Source: Alkalibacillus filiformis | Lineage (GTDB): Bacteria; Bacillota; Bacilli; Bacillales; Alkalibacillaceae | NCBI RefSeq assembly: GCF_030814115.1 | Contig: NZ_JAUSUP010000005.1 | Span: 100,032-164,031 of the forward strand | Reading direction: 5' to 3' | DNA length: 64,000 nucleotides | Shown here: piece by piece, positions 54,044 through 63,789 of the stretch | Layout: every line of letters starts with the position of its first letter | Numbering within the stretch: the first letter of the stretch is position 1 | Position numbers and translations under genes: made by a program | The notes under the pieces: generated by a model | Seen by the model: only the letters and a program-made list of their open reading frames with translations | Databases searched by the model: none | Told to the model about the DNA's origin: nothing

Positions 54044-54862
54044 ATGATTGAATGGCGGAACTTATACCGCGGAGGCCTGATGGGGATCAGTGATTTAATT
54101 CCAGGGGTCAGTGGTGGAACAATCGCGGTTGTATTAGGTATTTATCAAAGGTTGATTGAAGGAATAAACGGCATTTTTACACGTGAATGGAAGCGTCATC
54201 TAGCGTTTTTAGTACCATTACTAGTCGGTGTGTTGTTAGCTTTATTTTTATTATCTAATCTCGTCAATTGGCTTTATGATCATTATCCAAACCAAGTACA
54301 ATTTTCATTTTTAGGGCTAATCGTTGGGATTATTCCAATGCTTTTAAAGAAATCTGAATATAAGAAGACATTTACTGGGCAGCATTACGCTTTATTTATT
54401 CTTGCTGCGTTTCTTGTCGGTTTAACGGCTTTATTTCAAGAAGGTGTAGCTGATACGATTACAACATATGATAGTTCGACGTACGTGTTGTTGTTCTTGT
54501 CTGGTTGGTTAGCTAGCTCGGCGATGATTTTGCCTGGTATTAGTGGGTCAATGTTACTGTTGATCGTTGGAATGTATCCAACATTTGTTTATATATTAAG
54601 TGATGTTGTCATAGAAGCTTTAATACCCTTAGGTTTAGGAATTGTTTTTGGTCTGTTAATTATGAGTAAGATTATTAAGTACTTCTTGAATCAGTATTTT
54701 TATCAGACGTATGCGCTTATTATTGGACTAGTATTTGGTTCACTATTTGTCGTTTATCCAGGCTTTGATGACAGCTTCATGTTAAATGCTTTAAGTATTT
54801 TATTAATTTTTGTAGGAATTTACGCAGCTTATTTATTAGGAAAATTAGAACATCAAGATTAA
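54044..54862 (+). CDS. DUF368 membrane protein (PopT-like undecaprenyl phosphate translocase)
   Basis: A 272-residue membrane protein of about eight helices. The glycine-rich LIPGVSGGTIAVVLGIY near the N-terminus and a second copy-like motif MILPGISGSMLLLIVGMY mark DUF368. Recent work reported this family (PopT) as returning undecaprenyl phosphate to the inner face for wall synthesis. GGGGAT lies six bases before ATG 54044; ATG 54026 is an alternative. Probably its own transcript, 70 bases after btuD. Confidence 0.87.
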   Translation: MIEWRNLYRGGLMGISDLIPGVSGGTIAVVLGIYQRLIEGINGIFTREWKRHLAFLVPLLVGVLLALFLLSNLVNWLYDHYPNQVQFSFLGLIVGIIPMLLKKSEYKKTFTGQHYALFILAAFLVGLTALFQEGVADTITTYDSSTYVLLFLSGWLASSAMILPGISGSMLLLIVGMYPTFVYILSDVVIEALIPLGLGIVFGLLIMSKIIKYFLNQYFYQTYALIIGLVFGSLFVVYPGFDDSFMLNALSILLIFVGIYAAYLLGKLEHQD

Positions 54863-54990
54863 TAGCTTGACTATCATCCTCCCCGGCGAAGAAATCATTG
54901 CGACAAGCTACCGTAGGGAGTTTGAGCAGATGTTGCCCTTGTGCCCTGCGGGTGAAAGCCAAGCAATTTGATGAAGCGATGATAAAAGAT
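54863..54990. repeat. Degenerate relative of the 15451-15553 repeat
   Basis: AAATCATTGCGACAAGC, CCCTGCGGGTGAAAGCC and AAGCAATTTGATG resemble the ends of the copy at 15451-15553, but the middle has diverged. It leads straight into the stem-loop element, as the first copy does. Confidence 0.55.
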
Positions 54991-55028
54991 AAACCCGAAC
55001 GAAGTCAAAAGTGATTTCGTTCGGGTTT
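54991..55028. repeat. Dispersed stem-loop element, copy 3 of 3 (likely terminator)
   Basis: AAACCCGAACGAAGTC (54991-55006) pairs with GATTTCGTTCGGGTTT (55013-55028), followed by TTGTGTATT. It is about 130 bases after the DUF368 gene. Confidence 0.87.
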
Positions 55029-55126
55029 TGTGTATTAGTACTATGTTTTGTGGCTCTATACTAAATGTGGTGGTGTCCTTATTACAACGGTCATTATAGA
55101 AGTTGATGAATGAATCGTTGGTTTGT

Positions 55127-55248
55127 GACTCGCTTTCGGCGGACGCTTGCCGTGGGCACGGCTTCAGCTAACTGGGGAAAGAAATGCACTTTCCCAGTGG
55201 ATCTTCAGCTCGTGCTGTTCCCACTGGCGTCGCCGCCTACCGCTCGTC
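55127..55248. repeat. Dispersed Bacillaceae-type repeat, reverse orientation
   Basis: Read on the reverse strand it holds GGGAACAGCACGAGCTGAAG, GTTAGCTGAAGCCGTGCCC and CGTCCGCCGAAAGCGAGT, a pattern I recall from many Bacillaceae intergenic regions. TTTCCCAGTGG-type segments form inner stems. It is the same broad family as 15451-15553. An open frame across it (55110-55373) is not a gene. Confidence 0.75.
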
Positions 55249-55329
55249 ACACATCTCATCTGTATAATAAGGTGAGATTGAACACCACATTTCGAAATAG
55301 AGCCAGTTTTGTCCCAATCTTTTTAACAT

Positions 55330-56115
55330 TTACAGTCTATGAAATTGCGGCTCACGATTTTGGAATGTCGTAACATACTTAAATCCAATGTCTTTTAACA
55401 AATGATATCCTTCATCGATTCGATCGCCGACACGTTCAGGTTTGTGGGCATCAGAGCCAACCGTAATGATTTCTCCACCCATATCATAGTATAACTGCAA
55501 AATGTTACGACTAGGCAACAAGCGGTTCATGTTGTACTTATAACCTGACGTATTAATTTCAATTCCTTGACCACGTGGAATGATAATTTTAAACATTTCC
55601 TCAATGACATCTAAAAAGTGATAAACACCTGGTTCATATTTATACCGCGTTACTAAATCTAAATGACCTAAAATACTAAACTGGTCGAAATCCCTTACAC
55701 ACTCATATAGCTCTGTGTAGTACTTTTCATATGCTTCATTCAAAGTTTGTCCTTCAAATAAATTGCCAGAATGTAAGTCTTTCTGATCCGTTGTATGCAT
55801 GGAAGCAATAATAAAATCAAAGTTCTCTTCATTTAACAGTTGATTATACCGTTCGGATAAATGAGGTTGAAGGCCCAGTTCAATTCCTTTGCGGATGTTG
55901 ATTTTATTTTTATATGCAGCTTGCATTTCTTTGATTTTTTCATCATAACGCTGTAGATCTACATCAAATACGATAGAACGGTCTGGATAATCATAATCGA
56001 TATGTTCTGTAAACGATAATTCTTTTACGCCGCTCTTAATTCCTGCTTCAATCATATCTTCCATTGACGCTTCACAGTCTGCTGAAAAGTTCGAGTGCAT
56101 ATGGTTATCAAACAT
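55330..56115 (-). CDS. hisK: Histidinol-phosphatase (PHP type, HisK)
   Basis: A 261-residue PHP-domain metallo-phosphatase that turns histidinol phosphate into histidinol. Motifs are DNHMHSNFS, SFTEHID, GIELGL, IASMHT, LGHLDLV and VGSDAHKPERVG. It is divergent from the his operon, and completes the pathway, since the hisB here is the dehydratase alone. AAGGATGAG precedes ATG 56115. Confidence 0.93.
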   Translation of the reverse strand: MFDNHMHSNFSADCEASMEDMIEAGIKSGVKELSFTEHIDYDYPDRSIVFDVDLQRYDEKIKEMQAAYKNKINIRKGIELGLQPHLSERYNQLLNEENFDFIIASMHTTDQKDLHSGNLFEGQTLNEAYEKYYTELYECVRDFDQFSILGHLDLVTRYKYEPGVYHFLDVIEEMFKIIIPRGQGIEINTSGYKYNMNRLLPSRNILQLYYDMGGEIITVGSDAHKPERVGDRIDEGYHLLKDIGFKYVTTFQNREPQFHRL

Positions 56116-56152
56116 GTTAGCTCATCCTTTCTATTAATCTCATTTTAACTGG

Positions 56153-56181
56153 TTGACAGTTCAAAAGACAATGGATAAAAT
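56153..56181 (+). promoter_or_regulatory. Promoter of the his operon
   Basis: TTGACA (56153-56158) and TAAAAT (56176-56181) are 17 bases apart, a near-consensus housekeeping promoter. Three TGATAAA copies (56199-56205, 56207-56213, 56223-56229) follow before hisZ. Confidence 0.75.
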
Positions 56182-56241
56182 GTTATTAATCTTTATTCTG
56201 ATAAAGTGATAAACAAATAGAGTGATAAAGGGTGTTTCAAA

Positions 56242-57483
56242 ATGGCTTTTAGTCAGCAGTTGCCTCAAGGGGTTACCGATTTATATGCACACGATTATGA
56301 GTTGAAGCAAGCATTAACGGGACAATTACAGCATGTGTTAAGTAGCTATGGATACCAACCAATTCAAACGCCAACGTTCGAATATTATGATCTGTTCATG
56401 AGTGTTCCAGGGACGATGGATTCTGATCAAATGATTAAGTTAATAGACCGTGATGGCAAAGTGCTAGTCTTGAGGCCGGATGCTACAGTTCCAATTGCAC
56501 GCATGGTCGCTCAGTCACGATCAGAAGTGGAAACGTATAACAAATTTTTATATGTTACGAACATTTTCAGAATGGAAAGTGGTGAATCAGATCGATCCTC
56601 ACGTTCATTTTCACAGGTAGGTGTTGAGTGGTTTGATGATGCGCATCCATTAAATGATATAGAAATGATTGTTATGGCAATCGAATCATTAAAACAATCA
56701 GGTTTAAGAAGTATACAACTTGAATTAGGTCAGGCGGGATTCTTTCAATCTTTGTTACAAGAAGCGGGTTTAACGAAAGAACAACAAATGGTCGTTCAAC
56801 AAAAAGTCGATGAAAAGAACGAATACGAGTTAAGTCGGTTGTTAACACAGTATCAAGTAGACGATCAAATAAAAAACCAGTTAATCCAAATACCGAATTT
56901 GTTTGGCTCACCTAATAGTGTTTTTGCAGAAGCGGAAAAAATAGCGATTAACCGTGGAATGAAGCAATCACTAAAAAGGTTAAAAGAGTTAGTTAATCAG
57001 TTAGAGCAATTAGGGTATGAACACTATATTTCAATTGATTTAGGGTTAGTTAACCATTTGAATTATTACACAGGAACGATGTTTCAAGGTTATATACAAG
57101 GCTACGGAAAACCAATCATTCAAGGTGGACGGTACGATCAATTAACGAAACATTTTGATTTAGAAACAAGTGCTATTGGTTTCGGCATTTACTTAGATGA
57201 CCTAATTTCCATTGTTAAAAAGCAACAGTCATTTGAAACTAGTCAATCTGAAATAGTCGATGTTGTAACTGAAGAGAAAGATTTCGTTAAAGCAATGGAG
57301 GTTGCTCGAGATTTAAGGGAGAAAGGTGTCGTCGTTAATATGCACTATGAGAATGATTCAAATACTGGAGATCAGGTCATTTACCTTTCTGAGAATATAG
57401 TAGACATTAAAGGTGAAACATTTAATTTTACGACTGTTGAAAATTTCCTCATGAAGGCAGGTTTTATGAATGGAAACAATTAA
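56242..57483 (+). CDS. hisZ: ATP phosphoribosyltransferase regulatory subunit HisZ
   Basis: A 413-residue histidyl-tRNA synthetase paralogue that forms the regulatory part of short-form HisG. Class II motifs are seen (MIKLIDRDGKVLVLRPDATVPIAR and RYDQLTKHFD), but it lacks the tRNA-binding end of HisS. It starts the operon; AAAGGG precedes ATG 56242. It overlaps hisG by 14 bases. Confidence 0.92.
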   Translation: MAFSQQLPQGVTDLYAHDYELKQALTGQLQHVLSSYGYQPIQTPTFEYYDLFMSVPGTMDSDQMIKLIDRDGKVLVLRPDATVPIARMVAQSRSEVETYNKFLYVTNIFRMESGESDRSSRSFSQVGVEWFDDAHPLNDIEMIVMAIESLKQSGLRSIQLELGQAGFFQSLLQEAGLTKEQQMVVQQKVDEKNEYELSRLLTQYQVDDQIKNQLIQIPNLFGSPNSVFAEAEKIAINRGMKQSLKRLKELVNQLEQLGYEHYISIDLGLVNHLNYYTGTMFQGYIQGYGKPIIQGGRYDQLTKHFDLETSAIGFGIYLDDLISIVKKQQSFETSQSEIVDVVTEEKDFVKAMEVARDLREKGVVVNMHYENDSNTGDQVIYLSENIVDIKGETFNFTTVENFLMKAGFMNGNN

Positions 57484-58123
57484 AATCGCACTAGCTAAAG
57501 GGCGACTGGCTGATTTAAGTATTGAGTTGTTTGAGCAGATTGGACTTAAATTTACTTCTTACCATGAGAAATCTCGAAAACTAATGTTTACAAGTGATGA
57601 TGGTCACTACGAGCTTATTTTAGTAAAAGCCACAGATGTTGGCACTTATGTAGAAAATGGTGCAGCTGATATTGGCGTAGCGGGTAAAGATACGTTGTTA
57701 GAAGCGGGTGTTGATGTGTTTGAAGTGGTTGATTTAGGGTTTGGTCATTGTCGCTTTGCGGTTGCGGGTGAACCTGGAGTGAATTTGAATCAGTACCATC
57801 ACTTAACGGTTGGAACTAAGTACCCTAAAATTACGAATGATTATTTCAAAGCTCAAGGTAAACAAATCGAGACGATCAAGTTGAACGGCTCAGTTGAGTT
57901 AGCGCCATTAGTAGGTCTAAGCGATGTTGTCGTTGATATTGTCGAGACTGGCTCAACACTTAAAGAGAACAATTTAGTCATCATTGAAAACATGATGGAT
58001 ATTAGTGCTAGGCTTGTTGTGAACAAAGCGAGTTTTAAAACAAAAGATGAGAAAATACGTCCGTTAATCGAGCAAGTCAAATGGATTGTCGATTCAAAAG
58101 GAAGTGTCACTAATGAAGGTTGA
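57470..58123 (+). CDS. hisG: ATP phosphoribosyltransferase HisG (short form)
   Basis: A 217-residue enzyme for the first step, ATP plus PRPP. The length is the short form, which needs HisZ. Motifs are IALAKGRLAD, GVAGKDTLLE and VDIVETGSTLKEN. It overlaps hisZ and hisD, so translation is coupled. Confidence 0.95.
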   Translation: METIKIALAKGRLADLSIELFEQIGLKFTSYHEKSRKLMFTSDDGHYELILVKATDVGTYVENGAADIGVAGKDTLLEAGVDVFEVVDLGFGHCRFAVAGEPGVNLNQYHHLTVGTKYPKITNDYFKAQGKQIETIKLNGSVELAPLVGLSDVVVDIVETGSTLKENNLVIIENMMDISARLVVNKASFKTKDEKIRPLIEQVKWIVDSKGSVTNEG

Positions 58124-59396
58124 ACAAATATCACGTGAAGACATTGAAAAAGTAGTAAAGAACCGCTTAGCTCGTAATCAAGAAAATAATCAAATAATTG
58201 ATGAGCGCGTTGAAAAGATTGTAAACAACGTTAGAAATGACGGTGATCAAGCCGTTTATCAATATATAAAACAATTAGATGGTGTGGAACTTGACGATTA
58301 CAAAGTTTCGCAAGAAGAGATTGATTATTCTTTTACTCAAGTTGATGAATCGTTAATACAAATTTTGAAAGAAGCAAAAGAAAACATTGTAAACTATCAC
58401 CAATTACAAAAAGAACAATCATGGTATACGAATCACCAACAAGGCGTATGGCTCGGGCAACAAGTGAGGCCAATTGAACGAGTCGGTGTTTATGTACCAG
58501 GGGGGAAAGCAGCCTACCCTTCTACCGTTTTAATGAATATTTTGCCAGCTAAAGTTGCTGGAGTTGAACAAGTGATTGCTACCACTCCTGTACAACGGGA
58601 TGGTTCAGTCAATCCGACGACGATTGTTGCTGCTTCCATGGCAGGAGCTGATGAAATATTAAAAATAGGTGGAGCGCATGGAATTGCAACATTAGCGTAT
58701 GGTACTGAAAATGTCTCTTCAGTTCATAAAATAGTAGGTCCTGGGAACGCATATGTCGCTCGTGCTAAAAAGTATGTATTTGGTGACGTTGGCATCGATC
58801 TAATTGCAGGACCAAGTGAAGTATGTGTCGTGGCAGATGATGAGGCAAATGCGAAGTTCGTTGCTGCTGATTTGCTAGCACAAGCAGAACATGACGAATT
58901 GGCATCTGCAGTAGCTGTAACGACAAGTGAGCAATTAGCAGATGAAATAAAGAATGAAGTCGAACGGCAAAAGAAAAATCTTAAGCGACAAGATATTTTA
59001 CAACAATCGATCTACAATGAAGGCAGCATTTATGTCGTCAGTGATCTAGATGTTGCGTTTGAATTTGTAAATGAGTTAGCGCCAGAGCATCTTGAACTAC
59101 AAGTGAGGGACCCATTTGAACAACTAGAAAAAGTAAAAAATGCCGGGGCGATCTTTTTAGGTGATTATTCACCAGAACCATTAGGCGATTATTTTGCAGG
59201 GCCAAACCATACATTGCCAACGAGTGGCACAGCGAAATTCTCATCGCCATTAGGTGTTTATGACTTTATGAAAAAATCAAGCGTCATTTATTACAATGAG
59301 CAAGCATTAAGTGGTGTTCGTCGCCAAATTGAACAGTTTGCCGATGAAGAAGGGCTTGATGCTCATAAGGAATCAGTGCGAATACGTTTTGAGTAA
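58113..59396 (+). CDS. hisD: Histidinol dehydrogenase HisD
   Basis: A 427-residue zinc- and NAD-dependent enzyme for the last two steps to histidine. Motifs are RVGVYVPGGKAAYPS, VGPGNAYVARAKK, DLIAGPSEV and PEPLGDYFAGPNHTLP. ATG 58113 has the ribosome site AAAAGGAAG; ATG 58086 lies inside hisG. Third in the operon. Confidence 0.96.
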   Translation: MKVEQISREDIEKVVKNRLARNQENNQIIDERVEKIVNNVRNDGDQAVYQYIKQLDGVELDDYKVSQEEIDYSFTQVDESLIQILKEAKENIVNYHQLQKEQSWYTNHQQGVWLGQQVRPIERVGVYVPGGKAAYPSTVLMNILPAKVAGVEQVIATTPVQRDGSVNPTTIVAASMAGADEILKIGGAHGIATLAYGTENVSSVHKIVGPGNAYVARAKKYVFGDVGIDLIAGPSEVCVVADDEANAKFVAADLLAQAEHDELASAVAVTTSEQLADEIKNEVERQKKNLKRQDILQQSIYNEGSIYVVSDLDVAFEFVNELAPEHLELQVRDPFEQLEKVKNAGAIFLGDYSPEPLGDYFAGPNHTLPTSGTAKFSSPLGVYDFMKKSSVIYYNEQALSGVRRQIEQFADEEGLDAHKESVRIRFE

Positions 59397-59416
59397 ATGA
59401 GAGGTGTGACAAGTCT

Positions 59417-60001
59417 ATGCGACAAGCAACAATTGATCGAGAAACAAGTGAGACTGCAATTGATTTATCACTTGTAATTGACGGAAAGAAAGAAGTAGAT
59501 ATAGAAACAGGTGTCGGCTTTTTCGACCATATGTTGACGTTATTTACTGCTCATGGATCTTTTGATTTAACGGTAAAAGCAGATGGTGATTTACAAGTTG
59601 ATGATCACCATACGGTAGAAGATGTTGGAATTGTATTAGGGCAAGCTTTTAAACAAGCAATTGGTGATAAAAAAGGAATTAAACGTTATGCTACTGACTT
59701 TACGCCAATGGATGAGTCATTAAGCTTAGTGTCGGTTGATGTATCCAACAGACCATATTTAGTATTTGATGTTCAAGGGTTAAGTGAAAAGGTCGGGACG
59801 TTTGATACCGAGTTAGTCGAGGAGTTTTTACGAGCATTTATTAATCAAGCCGGTGTGACCTTACACGTGAAGCTCATTCATGGCCATAACAATCACCACA
59901 TTATCGAATCGATCTTCAAAGGTTTTGGGCGTGTATTAAACGAAGCATTGACTATACAAGATGAGAATGGAGCAGTTCCATCAACTAAAGGAATGTTGTA
60001 A
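59417..60001 (+). CDS. hisB: Imidazoleglycerol-phosphate dehydratase HisB
   Basis: A 194-residue manganese-dependent dehydratase. Motifs are GVGFFDHMLTLF, DDHHTVEDVGIVLGQA and HGHNNHHIIESIFKG. It is the single-domain form, so histidinol-phosphatase must come from hisK. The stop is just before the hisH start. Confidence 0.96.
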   Translation: MRQATIDRETSETAIDLSLVIDGKKEVDIETGVGFFDHMLTLFTAHGSFDLTVKADGDLQVDDHHTVEDVGIVLGQAFKQAIGDKKGIKRYATDFTPMDESLSLVSVDVSNRPYLVFDVQGLSEKVGTFDTELVEEFLRAFINQAGVTLHVKLIHGHNNHHIIESIFKGFGRVLNEALTIQDENGAVPSTKGML

Positions 60002-60616
60002 ATGATTGCAATTATTGATTATGGAGCAGGAAATTTAAAAAATGTTCAACATGCATTAAATCTCCTAAACATTGAATGTAAAGTGACGGACCAACCAGGA
60101 GACCTACAAAGTGCTACAGGTATCATTTTACCTGGGGTCGGAGCATTTGGTGAAGCAATGAATCGTTTAAATGAAGCGGGTTTCTCAGACGAGATTAAAA
60201 GTCAGGCTAACCAAGGAAAACCACTTCTAGGTATATGCTTAGGGATGCAGTTGTTATTTCAGAAGAGCTATGAACATGGTGAACATGAAGGTTTAGGCTT
60301 AATTGAAGGAGAAATTGTTCGTTTTGAGCATGGCTTGAAAGTTCCGCATATGGGTTGGAATCAATTAATAATTAGCGCCCAAAACAAAGAATCACTAATC
60401 AATCGTGATGTACAAGATGATGACTATGTTTACTTTGTTCATTCTTACTTTGCTCAACCAAAAAACGAAGAAGATATTTTACATGCGACAGATTACGGTA
60501 AGCCTTTTACATCAGCTGTTAAGCGTAATCACATAATGGGGATGCAATATCACCCAGAAAAAAGTGCGCGAGTCGGAATGCAAATGTTAAAGAACTTTGG
60601 GGAGATGGTTAGATGA
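60002..60616 (+). CDS. hisH: Imidazole glycerol phosphate synthase glutaminase HisH
   Basis: A 204-residue glutaminase subunit that feeds ammonia to HisF. The catalytic Cys lies in LLGICLGMQLLF, and the His-Glu pair in MQYHPEKS. ATG 60002 begins straight after hisB stop. The end overlaps hisA by four bases. Confidence 0.95.
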   Translation: MIAIIDYGAGNLKNVQHALNLLNIECKVTDQPGDLQSATGIILPGVGAFGEAMNRLNEAGFSDEIKSQANQGKPLLGICLGMQLLFQKSYEHGEHEGLGLIEGEIVRFEHGLKVPHMGWNQLIISAQNKESLINRDVQDDDYVYFVHSYFAQPKNEEDILHATDYGKPFTSAVKRNHIMGMQYHPEKSARVGMQMLKNFGEMVR

Positions 60617-61332
60617 GAATTTTTCCTGCGATTGATATACGAAATCAGAAGTGTGTTCGATTGATACAAGGTGATTATAACGAGCAAACAACTTATGGTG
60701 ACCCTGTTGAAATGGCGCAAGAGTGGGCGAATGAAGGAGCGAGCTTTTTACATTTAGTCGATTTAGACGCAGCCAAAGGTGACCCTTCAGAAAACTTAAA
60801 TGTCATTAAACAGATTATTGATACCGTCTCTATCCCTGTTCAAGTTGGTGGCGGTGTGCGTAGCTTAGAACGTATTGAAGAATTAATTGATATCGGCGTT
60901 AATCGAGTGATTTTAGGGACAGCTGCTGTTAAAAATCCTGAGTTTGCAAAAGCAGCTGTCGATCAATTTGGTGAAGAACGAATTGTCGTTTCAGTGGATG
61001 CACGTGATGGGTTTGTTGCCACTGACGGTTGGATTGAAACATCAGATGTAGAAGCGGGTGAGTTTGCTAAAAAGTTAGAAGCTGTTGGTGTTAAGACGAT
61101 TGTTTATACGGATATTTCAAAAGATGGCATGCTTCAAGGACCAAACTTTGAAGCTTTAACAGACTTAAACGAACAATCTGAATTACAGATTATAGCATCT
61201 GGAGGGGTCTCATCACTTTCAGATATTCAAAGGTTAAGTGAATTTAATATTTACGGGGCGATCGTTGGCAAAGCTCTCTATGAAGATAAAGTAAAGCTAT
61301 CAGACATTATGAAGGAGTCTACAACATGCTAG
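60613..61332 (+). CDS. hisA: ProFAR isomerase HisA
   Basis: A 239-residue barrel enzyme that isomerises ProFAR. The first catalytic Asp lies in [18 protein letters not shown] and the second in [13 protein letters not shown]. The phosphate loop is GGGVRS, with a second at ASGGVSSL. It overlaps hisF by seven bases. Confidence 0.96.
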   Translation: MRIFPAIDIRNQKCVRLIQGDYNEQTTYGDPVEMAQEWANEGASFLHLVDLDAAKGDPSENLNVIKQIIDTVSIPVQVGGGVRSLERIEELIDIGVNRVILGTAAVKNPEFAKAAVDQFGEERIVVSVDARDGFVATDGWIETSDVEAGEFAKKLEAVGVKTIVYTDISKDGMLQGPNFEALTDLNEQSELQIIASGGVSSLSDIQRLSEFNIYGAIVGKALYEDKVKLSDIMKESTTC

Positions 61333-62084
61333 CGAAAAGAATTATTCCATGTCTAGATGTGCAAGGCGGAAGAGTCGTAAAAGGGAAAAAATTTGCTGAC
61401 ATACAAGATGTTGCTGACCCAGTCGAACTCGGAAAAAAATATAGTGAACTTGGCGCTGATGAACTCGTTTTTTACGATATAACGGCTTCACATGAAAAGC
61501 GAGGCATTTTTTTAGACGTCGTGGAACGCGTTTCTGAGGAAGTCCATATTCCTTTTACTGTCGGCGGAGGCATTCAGTCCGTAGAAGATTTTAGAGCTGT
61601 GTTACAAGCAGGAGCAGATAAAGTATCCGTAAATAGTGCAGCTGTTTCTAGACCGTTATTAATTGACGAAGCGGCTGTTCGTTTCGGTAACCAATGTGTC
61701 GTTTTATCAATTGATGCGAAAGAAGTTGATGGTGAATGGTTTGTCTTCGTAAAAGGTGGCCGTGACAATACAGGTAAGCATCTGTTTGATTGGGCAAAAG
61801 AAGGGGAACGTCGCGGTGCAGGTGAAATTGTTTTAAATGTAATGGATACAGACGGTGTGAAACAAGGATATAACAATGAGGTTATAGCGCAATTAAGTGA
61901 GCAAGTGAATATTCCAGTTGTCGCATCAGGTGGTGCGGGTAAGATGGAACACTTCCGAGATGTATTGAAGCATGGCCAAGCTGACGCGGCCTTGGCTGCA
62001 TCTGTCTTTCATTTTGGCGAGATCGAACTTCAAGCGTTAAAGCAATATTTATTTAAAGAGGAACTTCCAATTAGGTTAGGGTGA
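61326..62084 (+). CDS. hisF: Imidazole glycerol phosphate synthase cyclase HisF
   Basis: A 252-residue barrel enzyme that closes the imidazole ring with ammonia from HisH. Catalytic Asp residues are in [14 protein letters not shown] and [14 protein letters not shown]. Phosphate loops TVGGGIQS and VASGGAG are present. GAAGGAG lies before ATG 61326, inside hisA end. Confidence 0.96.
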   Translation: MLAKRIIPCLDVQGGRVVKGKKFADIQDVADPVELGKKYSELGADELVFYDITASHEKRGIFLDVVERVSEEVHIPFTVGGGIQSVEDFRAVLQAGADKVSVNSAAVSRPLLIDEAAVRFGNQCVVLSIDAKEVDGEWFVFVKGGRDNTGKHLFDWAKEGERRGAGEIVLNVMDTDGVKQGYNNEVIAQLSEQVNIPVVASGGAGKMEHFRDVLKHGQADAALAASVFHFGEIELQALKQYLFKEELPIRLG

Positions 62085-62090
62085 ACAGTT

Positions 62091-62711
62091 ATGGTAACGA
62101 ATGTCCGTTTTGATGAGAAGGGGTTAGTCCCAGCAATCATTCAAGATTATAAAACAGGTGAAGTACTCATGCTGGCTTACATGAATGAGGAGTCACTTCA
62201 TAAGACCATTGAGACGAAACGAACGTGGTTTTATAGCCGCAGTCGACAAGAGCTTTGGCAAAAAGGGGCTACGTCAGGAAACGATCAATACGTTAAACAA
62301 TTAAACTATGATTGTGATGAAGATGCGTTACTCATTCAAGTTGAGCAAGTAGGTGGTGCATGTCATACAGGTGAAAAAAGTTGTTTTTACCGTGAAGAAG
62401 ACATAGGTGAGTCGACACCGTTTAACCGTTCAGTTGTGAGTGAGTTGTATAATGCGATCGAAGAACGTAAAACGAATCGTAAAGAAGGATCATATACGAA
62501 TTACTTATTTGATGAAGGTATAGACAAAATTTTAAAGAAAATAAGTGAAGAATTTGGCGAAGTACTAATTGGTGCTAAAAATAATGACGACGAAAATTTA
62601 ACGATGGAAATTGCAGATCTTACGTATCATTTACTCGTGTTAATGGTTGAAAAAGGAATGTCTGTCGAACAAGTAAAAGAAGAGTTAACGAAGAGAATGA
62701 AGGGTGAGTAG
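62091..62711 (+). CDS. hisI: Bifunctional HisIE (PR-AMP cyclohydrolase / PR-ATP pyrophosphatase)
   Basis: A 206-residue fusion for steps two and three. The N-terminal HisI domain has [31 protein letters not shown], and zinc Cys ligands in DCDEDALL and [13 protein letters not shown]. The C-terminal HisE domain has [15 protein letters not shown]. It ends one base before hisC. Confidence 0.95.
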   Translation: MVTNVRFDEKGLVPAIIQDYKTGEVLMLAYMNEESLHKTIETKRTWFYSRSRQELWQKGATSGNDQYVKQLNYDCDEDALLIQVEQVGGACHTGEKSCFYREEDIGESTPFNRSVVSELYNAIEERKTNRKEGSYTNYLFDEGIDKILKKISEEFGEVLIGAKNNDDENLTMEIADLTYHLLVLMVEKGMSVEQVKEELTKRMKGE

Positions 62712-62712
62712 G

Positions 62713-63783
62713 ATGAGCAAGTTTTGGAGCCGAACAGCACGCGAAGCAAAGCCTTATACTCCTGGAGAGCAACCGAATGAATTGCAAGTTATTAAGTTAA
62801 ACACGAATGAAAACCCATATCCCCCTTCACCGAACACATTAGAAGCGATGAAAAGGGTTGTTAATGAAGATTTGCGAAAGTATCCAACGCCAACAGTGGA
62901 CTCGTTAAAGAGTGTTATCGCAAATCGTGAAGGGGTCAATGATGAACAAGTCTTTGTCGGAAATGGTTCTGATGAAGTGTTAGCTTTTGCCTTTCAAGCA
63001 TTCTTTGAATCGAATGAGGCGATTAAGTTTCCGGGTGTGACGTATAGTTTCTATCCTGTCTATGCAAACTTGTATGGCATTCCATTTCAAGAAGTTCCAT
63101 TGAATGAGGATTTTACAATTAATGTTGACGGAATGAAGCAATCAATTGGAGGCGTCATTTTTCCAAATCCTAACGCACCAACAGGGTTAGCTTTACGTTT
63201 GAACCAAGTTGAAAAGGTTTTACAAGGTAATCCTAATAGTGTCGTGGTCGTCGATGAAGCTTATGTTGAATTTGGAGCAGAATCAGCTGTACAGCTAGTC
63301 GAGCAGTACCCTAATTTACTCGTAACCAAGACATTATCAAAATCACATGCTCTTGCAGGCATTAGAGTCGGTTATGCAATAGGGCAAGAAGAACTGATCG
63401 AAGGACTAGAGCGAATTAAAAATTCGTTTAACTCTTATACTATTAACCGCGTTTCATTAGCGGGTGCTGAAGCGGCATTAAGAGATGATGCTTATTATCA
63501 AGAGACGTTGGAACGTGTGATTAACACTCGAGTTTGGTTTAAGCAATCACTTGAGGAATTAGGTTTTGAAGTTTTAGATTCTAAAGCTAACTTCTTATTT
63601 GTAAAACCAGTTCGTGTTGAAGCAGAGTGGTTGTATTTAACGTTGAAAGAGCGCGGCTTTTACATTCGTTATTTTGACAAATCTAAAGTAAGAGGGTATG
63701 TCCGAATTTCAGTTGGGACTGATGAAGAGATGGAGCGTTTATTGAATGAGATTTCGAACTTATTAAAGAATTATGTTCAGTAA
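62713..63783 (+). CDS. hisC: Histidinol-phosphate aminotransferase HisC
   Basis: A 356-residue PLP enzyme that makes histidinol phosphate. The lysine that binds PLP is in LLVTKTLSKSHALAGIRVGYA, with VFVGNGSDEVLAFAF and FPNPNAPTG as other PLP contacts. ATG 62713 follows AAGGGTGAG; GTG 62704 is an alternative. In B. subtilis hisC lies in an aromatic operon, but here it is in the his operon. Confidence 0.95.
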   Translation: MSKFWSRTAREAKPYTPGEQPNELQVIKLNTNENPYPPSPNTLEAMKRVVNEDLRKYPTPTVDSLKSVIANREGVNDEQVFVGNGSDEVLAFAFQAFFESNEAIKFPGVTYSFYPVYANLYGIPFQEVPLNEDFTINVDGMKQSIGGVIFPNPNAPTGLALRLNQVEKVLQGNPNSVVVVDEAYVEFGAESAVQLVEQYPNLLVTKTLSKSHALAGIRVGYAIGQEELIEGLERIKNSFNSYTINRVSLAGAEAALRDDAYYQETLERVINTRVWFKQSLEELGFEVLDSKANFLFVKPVRVEAEWLYLTLKERGFYIRYFDKSKVRGYVRISVGTDEEMERLLNEISNLLKNYVQ

Positions 63784-63789
63784 TTGCTA

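Noticed and set aside
55110..55373. An 87-codon forward open frame.
   Set aside because: It lies across the reverse-oriented dispersed repeat and the 3' end of hisK, with no ribosome site.
56116..56241. T-box leader or histidine attenuator before hisZ.
   Set aside because: The leader is about 55 bases, with no T-box sequence, no His codon run and no terminator.
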